NCBI GenBank assembly: GCA_018812385.1
Contig: JAHJDU010000294.1
Span: forward strand, 1-12,426
From: Pseudomonadota bacterium
GTDB lineage: Bacteria; Desulfobacterota; Desulfobacteria; Desulfobacterales; Desulfobacteraceae
DNA length: 12,426 nt
Direction: 5' to 3'
Of the stretch, positions 6,683-12,426 are shown piece after piece; positions within the stretch are counted from its first letter, which is position 1, and each line of letters opens with the position of its first letter. Position numbers and translations under genes: made by a program. Below the pieces are notes generated by a model. That model was not told where the DNA came from. It saw nothing but the letters and a program-made list of their open reading frames with translations, and made no database searches.

Positions 6683-7297
6683 ATGAGTCTGCTTTCTATT
6701 TTCAGTCTGGTCATTGCCATGTTTATCCTTGCAGCAACTCCGGGTCCCGGCGTATTTGCCACAATTTCACGATCCCTTGCTTCAGGATTTGTCCCGTCTC
6801 TGGCTGTGATTGCCGGAATTGTGACGGGTGATATTATTTTTCTTTTGTTTGCCATCATGGGGATGTCCGTCATTGCCCAGGCCATGGGTAATTTTTTTGT
6901 AGTAATCAAAATCATTGGCGCGGCTTACCTGATTTTTCTCGGGATTAAAATATGGAGATCCAAACCTGTTCTGGTACAAGAAGTAAAAAAAGGGAAAAAC
7001 AAAAACTATGGGAACTTTTTAAGTGGCCTTTTTATTACCTTGGCAAACCCAAAAGTCATCCTGTTTTATTGCGGTTTTCTCCCCACTTTCATGGATCTGT
7101 CTTCCCTTGGCCCGATTGATATCTGTATTGTTGCCATCACTATTTCTATTGTTTTATCAAGTGTTATGATTTTTTATGCCTTTCTTGCCAATCAGGCAAG
7201 AGTATTTTTTTCCAGCCCGCATTCTGTTAAACGGCTGAACAGGACTGCGGGCGGGGTCATGATTGCTACTGGTATTGCCATAGCGGCAAAATCATAA
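6683..7297 (+). CDS. LysE/RhtB family amino-acid or metabolite exporter
   Basis: A 204-residue, very hydrophobic protein of the usual LysE/RhtB length with about six membrane segments (roughly 5-25, 40-60, 66-90, 113-135, 145-170, 187-202). The N-terminal TPGPG motif (19-23) and the ANPK motif (121-124) at the start of the fourth segment are family hallmarks. A lysine-rich cytoplasmic loop lies between segments 3 and 4 (about 92-110). Family members export amino acids such as lysine, arginine, homoserine, threonine or cysteine using the proton gradient; the substrate cannot be told from sequence by eye. ATG at 6683 is supported by AGGA at 6672-6675. Its promoter region is shared with the divergent rhomboid gene and holds an 11-bp inverted repeat. 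The acyl-CoA dehydrogenase gene follows after 44 bases in the same direction, so both may be on one transcript. The gene ends inside a 19-bp tandem duplication. Confidence 0.88.
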   Translation: MSLLSIFSLVIAMFILAATPGPGVFATISRSLASGFVPSLAVIAGIVTGDIIFLLFAIMGMSVIAQAMGNFFVVIKIIGAAYLIFLGIKIWRSKPVLVQEVKKGKNKNYGNFLSGLFITLANPKVILFYCGFLPTFMDLSSLGPIDICIVAITISIVLSSVMIFYAFLANQARVFFSSPHSVKRLNRTAGGVMIATGIAIAAKS

Positions 7298-7326
7298 TTT
7301 TATCTTTCTATCATAATTTTATCTTT
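7291..7326 (+). repeat. Tandem 17-bp repeat (19-bp period) at the exporter gene end
   Basis: ATCATAATTTTATCTTT occurs at 7291-7307 and again, identically, at 7310-7326. The first copy contains the TAA stop of the exporter gene (7295-7297). The second lies in the short gap before the acyl-CoA dehydrogenase ribosome site. It looks like a recent slippage duplication rather than a terminator, because no hairpin is formed. Confidence 0.85.
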
Positions 7327-7341
7327 TTAAAGGAAAAACCT

Positions 7342-9090
7342 ATGACCTTATTCAATCCAAAAACAGAAAACTTTGACCATCTTGATGTGGAATCAAAAAA
7401 AATAATGAAAAAAACCATTGATTTCTTTGAGACCCGGGGGAAAAAAAGGTTGAAATCAGATTATCATGAAAAGGTCTGGTATGAAGATTTTATTAAATTT
7501 TTAAAAGAAAATCAGATCTTTGCAACATTGCTTACACCCTCAAAGTATGCCATAAAAAATCCAGATGCCAGGTGGGATACCAGGAGAATCTGTGATTTCA
7601 ACGAAATCCTGGGATTTTACAACCTTTCCCACTGGTATACATGGCAGGTCTCTATTTTAGGGCTTGGGCCCATCTGGATGAGTCCCAATGAAGCCATTAA
7701 AAATAAAACCGCCCAATTATTAAAAGACGGCCATATTTTTGCCTTTGGTCTGTCAGAAAAAACCCATGGCGCAGACCTTTATTCCTCTGATATGTCTTTA
7801 ACCCCTCTGGCCAAAGGACAATATGTGGCTGATGGCGGAAAATATTATATTGGCAATGCCAATATAGCTGGTATTGTTTCAACTTTTGGGAAAAATACTG
7901 AAACAGATGAGTATGTCTTTTTTGCAGTGAATCCTGAACATGAAAACTATGATCTTGTCCAGAATGTGGTGGACTGGGAAGGATATGTGGCTGAATACGC
8001 TTTAAACGGCTATCCCATTGCAGAAGAAGACATTCTTTCAACAGGACAGGATGCCTGGGACTCGGCATTGAACACCATTAATGTGGGAAAATTCAACCTT
8101 GGCTGGGCATCCATTGGAATCTGTACCCATGCCTTTTATGAAGGCCTGAACCATGCAGCCGGAAGAAAACTTTATGGTAAATGGGTCACGGATTTCCCCC
8201 ATATCAAACAGATGTTTGTTGATGCATATACAAGACTTGTTGCAATGAAGCTGTTTTCCCAGCGTGCTTCAGACTACTTTAGAAGTGCTTCCAAGGATGA
8301 TCGAAGATACCTTTTATATAATCCCATGGTTAAAATGAAGGTCCCCAGCCAGGGAGAGACTATCATCAACCTGATATGGGATGTGATAGCTGCAAGGGGA
8401 TTTGAAAAAGATGTTTATTTTGAAATGGCAGCTACAGATATCAGGGCCCTTCCCAAACTGGAAGGAACTGTCCATGTGAACATGGCGCTCATTATCAAGT
8501 TCATGGCCAATTATTTTTTCAACCCTGGTGATTTCCCTGAGATCGGTAAAAGAGACGATGCTGCCTGTGATGAATTTTTATTTAACCAGGGACTTACAAA
8601 AGGTCTAGGCAAAATCCAGTTTCATGATTTTAATATTGCCTACAACAGCCTTGACCTGCCAAATGTCAATATTTTCAAAGACCAGATAAAAGAGTTACAG
8701 GAAATGCTCTTAAAGGCAACCCCTGATAAAGGCCAGTCCAGGAACATGGATTTTCTTTTGTATCTTGGTGAAATGTTCACCCTTGTGGCTTATGGGCAGC
8801 TCATCATTGAAAAATTTAATATGGATCAATTTAATATGGATCAATTTAATATGGATCAATTTAATATGGATCAATTTGAAGAAGATCTATTGGAACAGAT
8901 TTTTGACTTTATGATCAGGGACTTTTCTGAGTATGCATTAAAACTTTATTCAAAAACAGATACAAATGATATCCAGATGGAGTACTGCCAGAAAATGATT
9001 AAAAAACCGGTAAAGAATTTAGGAAGATTCTCAAGAATCTGGGAACATCACGTTATTTCATTAAAAGATTCCTATGAAATGAATCCTTAA
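7342..9090 (+). CDS. Acyl-CoA dehydrogenase family flavoprotein with C-terminal extension
   Basis: A 582-residue protein with acyl-CoA dehydrogenase architecture. These enzymes use FAD to introduce an alpha-beta double bond into acyl-CoA thioesters and pass electrons to an electron-transfer flavoprotein. The N-terminal helical part (about 1-130) leads to FAFGLSEKTHGADLYSSD (about 133-150), matching the flavin-binding 'TEP..GSD' region, and a beta-domain to about 240. The C-terminal helical core follows; LEGTVHVNM (373-381) matches the position of the catalytic glutamate (Glu374) in medium-chain enzymes. Residues about 395-582 extend past the usual 380-residue core as a helical tail, as in other long members. 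Within the tail FNMDQ is repeated four times (492-511). ATG at 7342 has AAAGGA at 7329-7334. It follows the exporter gene by 44 bases. Chain-length preference is unknown. Proximity to the divergent lipid-synthase operon hints at lipid metabolism, but no direct link is visible. Confidence 0.82.
   Translation: MTLFNPKTENFDHLDVESKKIMKKTIDFFETRGKKRLKSDYHEKVWYEDFIKFLKENQIFATLLTPSKYAIKNPDARWDTRRICDFNEILGFYNLSHWYTWQVSILGLGPIWMSPNEAIKNKTAQLLKDGHIFAFGLSEKTHGADLYSSDMSLTPLAKGQYVADGGKYYIGNANIAGIVSTFGKNTETDEYVFFAVNPEHENYDLVQNVVDWEGYVAEYALNGYPIAEEDILSTGQDAWDSALNTINVGKFNLGWASIGICTHAFYEGLNHAAGRKLYGKWVTDFPHIKQMFVDAYTRLVAMKLFSQRASDYFRSASKDDRRYLLYNPMVKMKVPSQGETIINLIWDVIAARGFEKDVYFEMAATDIRALPKLEGTVHVNMALIIKFMANYFFNPGDFPEIGKRDDAACDEFLFNQGLTKGLGKIQFHDFNIAYNSLDLPNVNIFKDQIKELQEMLLKATPDKGQSRNMDFLLYLGEMFTLVAYGQLIIEKFNMDQFNMDQFNMDQFNMDQFEEDLLEQIFDFMIRDFSEYALKLYSKTDTNDIQMEYCQKMIKKPVKNLGRFSRIWEHHVISLKDSYEMNP
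8815..8874 (+). repeat. Four perfect 15-bp tandem repeats (FNMDQ x4) within a coding region
   Basis: The 15-base unit TTTAATATGGATCAA is repeated four times without a mismatch (8815-8829, 8830-8844, 8845-8859, 8860-8874), followed by a partial TTT. Each unit encodes FNMDQ, residues 492-511 of the acyl-CoA dehydrogenase. Because the unit is a multiple of three, copy-number change would alter protein length but not frame. Confidence 0.97.
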
Positions 9091-9100
9091 TAAATTAAGG
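9085..9100. repeat. Short AT-rich inverted repeat between convergent genes
   Basis: CCTTAAT (9085-9091) and ATTAAGG (9094-9100) are perfect inverted arms overlapping the TAA stop of the acyl-CoA dehydrogenase gene. They lie in the 29-base gap before the convergent small gene ends. It might act as a weak bidirectional terminator, but the stem is short and AT-rich and no clear T-run follows on either strand. Confidence 0.3.
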
Positions 9101-9119
9101 GCCAGAGAGCCAGGAAATA

Positions 9120-9425
9120 TTACCGCTTCCAGTTATCTTTCCGGTTTTTGTCTTGCTGATTTTCATCTTGCAGGTCGTTGTCTATCGGGTCGTTGTCTAG
9201 CAGGTCATCATTATTCCAGGGTTTATTTTTATCGGTATGGACAGATTGAACCGATTCAGTGTTTGCGTTGTTTAAATTTTGATTCTCGTTTTTATTAATG
9301 TAAGAGACCTTTTCCCCTTTTTCATTGTAATAAACATATGTCCCGGCCATGGCTTCCATTGTTATCAAAAACAGAAAAATGATGCTGATGATGCACAAAT
9401 GAAAGATAGATATCCTTTTCTTCAC
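9120..9425 (-). CDS. Small exported Asn/Asp-rich protein of unknown function
   Basis: A 101-residue protein starting at GTG (9425-9423). This start is chosen over an ATG at 9476 because AAGGGGAG (9433-9440) sits 7 bases upstream and the product then begins with a clean signal peptide. That peptide has KKR at 2-4, a hydrophobic core at about 8-22 and a likely cleavage after AMA (residue 27). The mature start GTYVYYNEKGEKVSYINK resembles the short beta-hairpin opening of DUF4124-type periplasmic proteins, a weak match by eye. The rest (about 46-101) is highly polar and probably disordered, rich in Asn, Asp, Lys and Gln, and contains a LLDND/PIDND repeat encoded by a 15-bp imperfect duplication (GGTCGTTGTCTA at 9173-9184 and 9188-9199, plus strand). 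The gene begins 13 bases after the stop of the large surface protein, and its Shine-Dalgarno overlaps that stop, so the two are very likely co-expressed. I do not recognise a function. Confidence 0.7.
   Translation of the reverse strand: MKKRISIFHLCIISIIFLFLITMEAMAGTYVYYNEKGEKVSYINKNENQNLNNANTESVQSVHTDKNKPWNNDDLLDNDPIDNDLQDENQQDKNRKDNWKR
9173..9199. repeat. 15-bp-period imperfect duplication in the small exported protein gene
   Basis: The 12-mer GGTCGTTGTCTA (plus strand) occurs at 9173-9184 and 9188-9199, 15 bases apart. On the coding minus strand it gives the repeated Asp-Asn-Asp core of LLDNDPIDND. Confidence 0.8.
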
Positions 9426-9438
9426 AATTTTTCTCCCC

Positions 9439-12426
9439 TTAAAGATTACCAAAACTGCTCTCTGAGTCCACCCCATCTGTCTTTACTCCCAATTGCACAG
9501 CAAAATCGGCAAAACTGACAAGCTCTTGCGTGCCATACTCCCCAATATCACCAAACACGTGCAATCCGATTTCACTGCGGTCGGACTGGGTGCCAAAAGT
9601 AGACCCATCTGGCGATGTAAACCGGCTTGCCCTTATTGAAAAACTATTATTAGAGATTGTCATGTCAGCTAGCGGATTAATGATCCAATATTTTGTGGCA
9701 GAATCTCCAGGCACAGGATTAGCCGCAACAGAGACATTATCGGCAAGGGTAAAAGAATCGGCTTCATTACAGGTTATTAAATTGGGTCCATTGGGGCATT
9801 TTGTCCAGTCATCAAGATTAAAAACAGGCCATTTGATTGTACCGGAGCTGATAAAGGTTGGATTATATTCATTACGGGTTGTATTATTATATTTATTATC
9901 AGGGGATTGATTTGAGGCAGAGGCATTGCCGTAATAAATGGTTATGTCATTGATTTTTACACCATCTATACGCTTTTCATCAACCCTGACAAACAGTGAA
10001 GAAAGATCTCTTGGGGTCTTATTTGAAGATTTTACGACTTTGGTATCCAGAGTAACATCCTTATACGCGAGCCATCTTCTCTGTTCTGCACCACCACTTA
10101 GGTATTGTTCCCATAACACCAGAAGCAGTTTATCATTTTTTTCATTAACCCCTTGATATTCCGGTTTGATCCCATCCGGAATCATATCATTGAAGCTGTT
10201 TAAGCTTGAATCATACCGCATGAATGAAACACCATATCCTGCATATTTTCCAGATATGGGCTGGTGCCATCTGAAACAGATTCCCGACGCACCATAATCA
10301 AGATCATCCCCCCATACCGTTTTCGCCTGAATGGAATAACTCAGATATTTGCTTGTGGTGCTCCACTCCTTTGCCAGTTCCGTGTTCTTGGATAAGGGTA
10401 AAACCAACCCGCCAATCTGTTTGCTGGGATAGCCCAGAAAAATAATGGTGCCGTTGTCTCCCACTGCATAAATCCCTGTCTTGTCACTTCCCCAGACCGA
10501 ATTAAGCGTCTGACTGGTTATGCTGGGCACCTCCTGCCATTTGTTTTTGTATGCTGCTCCCCCGTAATATAATATGGTTCCGTCATCTCCTGCAGCATAG
10601 ATATAATCGTCTGATGCGCCGTAAATACCGTTAAGATCTTTTTTGGTCGGGCTTGCAATCGACTTCCATGATTTGGATTTTGTTCCATTGGTGGAGCGTG
10701 TAATTTTACCCCCATCTCCAACAACATAAATATTGTTGATGGATGATCCCCAAATACCATTGATTGATTTTATTGAAGGAATCCGCTTGTAATAGGAGCC
10801 CTGCTGGGGTTGTTCTTTGAAAATAAATCCCTGGTTCTTAGACTTGTCATACCCGACGCTGAAAATATGCGTAGTATTGCCGGAAATGGTTTCCCAATTG
10901 GAACGGAACATCCGATACATCCAGCTTCGGTAATCGTAGGGCCGCCACATGACTCCTTTGGCAAAGTAATAAGACAGCCATTTGTTTTTGTTAGAGCTTG
11001 GCGGTGGTGAACCGCAATATTTAAGCCCGGTATTCCCGCCACCGGATGACCATTTATAGGGGCTTGTTCCGTAATCCCCGTAGGTGGTAATGTGGTCCCA
11101 ACTGGTTCCATAGACACCATAGAGATCAAACCCGGAATAATTGCTGCCGGAAGGAAAACAGGTCCTGTTGTCGGAGGATACCACCCGCTTCCATGCACCA
11201 TTTTCATATTCCAGTATTTCACCATTGTTTCCCACAGCCACGATCTGATCCGGGTTGGACGTGCTTGATATGCTGGGCGTTCCCCACAGGCTTCGAAGTG
11301 TTTTTGAAGAATTGCTGGTCATTTTAACCCATTTTACTCCATTATGATCTTTCCCGTCATAATGGAGTATGGTCCCATCAGCACCGCTCACAAAAATATT
11401 ATCCGAGGCATTTCCCCATATGCCATATAAATTTTTATTTTCCCCGGCATCATCGATATCGTCTTTAGATACCAGTTCAGCCACATATCCCTGACTCTGG
11501 GACACGGTTGTGAAATTCTGAAAGGTCACATAATTACTGCTGTTCCACTTTTTTCCAAACTCTGTTTCAACTTCATGGGTGGTGATGGTTTTTAAGTCTT
11601 TTTCTGGAATTTTGTCATCCGGAGTAAATTCCCAGTTTGTAAGTTGTGTTTTGCCTTTTTTCTCATCATCAAAATCATCCTGCTTTCCCGGCCCGCTGCC
11701 GCCAAGATCCAGCGGAACCGGATCATTTGCAGGAATAAACACCTCCTCTGTCAGATAGATATAAAATCCAACCCCCTGATTTGAAGAAACGATCCCAGAC
11801 CCCAAATCGCCATCAGAGTAGATTAATACCTGTTTTCCCATTACGATACGCGAAGATGCTGTAATAGTAAGGGGTAACGCTCCGTTTTTAATTGGCGTTA
11901 TGCCCGAAAGGACAACGGAACCTGGTGTTCTTTCATTGTATCGGTATGTTCCGGCCAGGTCTTTCTCATCCTTATATATTTCAAACATCCCATTTCTTGC
12001 TGGAAAAACATCTTTCAAGCTATTTGATGAGGCAATGGTAATGGAATCGTTTTCTGAAACCGTTTGAGTGGAAGGCGGTGAAAACGAAAGATGAACACTT
12101 GTGTTCTGGGAAATGGTAGCCCCTTTGTTCAGGGTGATGGCAAATTGATCAGAAGCAAGCCCCGTCCCCAGGGTCACCTTCCCTCCGGAATAGGTATAAA
12201 AATCATTGTTGATTTTTACGATGCCGGCTGTGGGTAAAGCTGCTTGAAACCCTTGCGGAAATTTCCCCAAAACCTTCAGCGTTATGTTTGTTGCATTGGT
12301 GTAATCAGCAGATGAAACAAACCAGTAAGGATTTACTTTAAATCTAAAAGAGCCGTTATTATCCTTGAGGGTAATCTGTTCTTCATGAAGCGCTTCAAGA
12401 CGATTGAATTTGGCGGACAGATCTCC
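9439..12426 (-). CDS. Large extracellular beta-propeller protein, C-terminal 995 residues (start beyond right edge)
   Basis: The frame is open from the right edge to TAA at 9441-9439; TTG at 12270 is internal, not a credible start, because the frame continues upstream. The first part (about 9.9 kb rightwards from 11.45 to 12.43 kb) is beta-rich with Ser/Thr/Gly-rich strands and no cysteines, resembling surface-protein domains, and ends in an acidic linker (GGSGPGKQDDFDDEKKG). The centre (10426-11430) holds six or seven degenerate repeats of the form L..(I/V)(W/Y)G(S/A)...(I)Y.VG..GTI..Y....W, for example LYGIWGNASDNIFVSGADGT and LNSVWGSDKTGIYAVGDNGT. This is a beta-propeller of the type common in secreted myxobacterial and Desulfobacterota proteins. 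After it come a jelly-roll-like segment (GICFRWH...YGVSFMRY, about 9930-10420) and a C-terminal domain with the two cysteines of CPNGPNLITC (9769-9798). A surface adhesin or pilus-associated protein is possible. Signal sequence and anchor lie outside the window, and the family is not identified. Confidence 0.8.
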   Translation of the reverse strand, partial: GDLSAKFNRLEALHEEQITLKDNNGSFRFKVNPYWFVSSADYTNATNITLKVLGKFPQGFQAALPTAGIVKINNDFYTYSGGKVTLGTGLASDQFAITLNKGATISQNTSVHLSFSPPSTQTVSENDSITIASSNSLKDVFPARNGMFEIYKDEKDLAGTYRYNERTPGSVVLSGITPIKNGALPLTITASSRIVMGKQVLIYSDGDLGSGIVSSNQGVGFYIYLTEEVFIPANDPVPLDLGGSGPGKQDDFDDEKKGKTQLTNWEFTPDDKIPEKDLKTITTHEVETEFGKKWNSSNYVTFQNFTTVSQSQGYVAELVSKDDIDDAGENKNLYGIWGNASDNIFVSGADGTILHYDGKDHNGVKWVKMTSNSSKTLRSLWGTPSISSTSNPDQIVAVGNNGEILEYENGAWKRVVSSDNRTCFPSGSNYSGFDLYGVYGTSWDHITTYGDYGTSPYKWSSGGGNTGLKYCGSPPPSSNKNKWLSYYFAKGVMWRPYDYRSWMYRMFRSNWETISGNTTHIFSVGYDKSKNQGFIFKEQPQQGSYYKRIPSIKSINGIWGSSINNIYVVGDGGKITRSTNGTKSKSWKSIASPTKKDLNGIYGASDDYIYAAGDDGTILYYGGAAYKNKWQEVPSITSQTLNSVWGSDKTGIYAVGDNGTIIFLGYPSKQIGGLVLPLSKNTELAKEWSTTSKYLSYSIQAKTVWGDDLDYGASGICFRWHQPISGKYAGYGVSFMRYDSSLNSFNDMIPDGIKPEYQGVNEKNDKLLLVLWEQYLSGGAEQRRWLAYKDVTLDTKVVKSSNKTPRDLSSLFVRVDEKRIDGVKINDITIYYGNASASNQSPDNKYNNTTRNEYNPTFISSGTIKWPVFNLDDWTKCPNGPNLITCNEADSFTLADNVSVAANPVPGDSATKYWIINPLADMTISNNSFSIRASRFTSPDGSTFGTQSDRSEIGLHVFGDIGEYGTQELVSFADFAVQLGVKTDGVDSESSFGNL
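10426..11430 (-). other. Beta-propeller repeat region of the surface protein
   Basis: Successive blade-like repeats begin at about 11430, 11298, 11124, 10866, 10764, 10635 and 10506 on the minus strand. Four are clear (first, fifth, sixth and seventh), with WG(S/N) or YGAS and VG(D)xGTI or SGADGTI cores. The second has an insertion. The third and fourth are degenerate and flank an aromatic-rich insert. The blade count (six or seven) is judged by eye. Confidence 0.7.

Noticed and set aside
9085..9100. Inverted repeat as a true rho-independent terminator
   Set aside because: The stem is 6-7 bp and AT-rich with no T-run on either strand; listed only as a weak inverted repeat.
9426..9476. Longer version of the small exported protein starting at ATG 9476
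   Set aside because: It would overlap the end of the large surface protein and put 17 residues ahead of the signal peptide; GTG at 9425 has a strong, well-spaced Shine-Dalgarno.
10426..11430. DNA-level tandem repeats or CRISPR-like array in the propeller region
   Set aside because: Repetition is at the protein level with strongly diverged codons and irregular spacing, so it reflects beta-propeller blades.
12268..12270. TTG at 12270 as start of the surface protein
   Set aside because: The same frame is open to the window edge with sensible beta-rich sequence upstream and no ribosome site, so the gene is cut by the edge.

Overview
The window looks like chromosomal DNA of a deltaproteobacterial-type bacterium, most plausibly a Desulfobacteraceae-like member of the Desulfobacterota. 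That is an inference from moderately AT-rich composition, a PfaC-type polyketide/polyunsaturated fatty acid (PUFA) synthase subunit beside OleA, a long acyl-CoA dehydrogenase and a secreted 'WGS..D.Y.VG..GTI' propeller protein. No rRNA, tRNA or taxonomic marker is present, so the assignment is tentative. I see no insertion sequence, CRISPR array, tRNA or phage gene.

Left block (1-6592, minus strand, transcribed right to left): a well-spaced sigma70-like promoter (6564-6592) drives a rhomboid intramembrane protease (5818-6555). It is followed in the same direction by a large multidomain PfaC-like protein with order ketosynthase, chain-length factor, FabA-like dehydratase 1, dehydratase 2 (1333-5748). 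Next come an OleA-type thiolase-fold condensing enzyme (284-1336, 4-base overlap) and the first 96 codons of an OleB-type alpha/beta hydrolase (start at 290, 7-base overlap, running off the left edge). The overlaps make pfaC-like, oleA and oleB one translationally coupled unit. In Shewanella, Pfa-type synthase products feed OleA-D to make a long polyunsaturated hydrocarbon. Here the two pathways appear physically fused in one operon, which suggests dedicated production of a polyene ketone or olefin.

Middle block (6635-9090, plus strand): a divergent LysE/RhtB-type exporter (6683-7297) is preceded by a perfect 11-bp inverted repeat. It is followed 44 bp later by a 582-residue acyl-CoA dehydrogenase-family protein (7342-9090) carrying an in-frame four-copy 15-bp tandem repeat.

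Right block (9120-12426, minus strand): the C-terminal 995 residues of a large extracellular protein with a beta-propeller of about six or seven blades plus further beta-rich domains, cut by the right edge. Thirteen bases downstream lies a small exported protein starting at GTG (9120-9425).

A recurring feature is short tandem duplication of 15-19 bp. It occurs in the ketosynthase, at the end of the exporter gene, in the acyl-CoA dehydrogenase and in the small exported protein. This points to active replication slippage or recent duplication in this genome.
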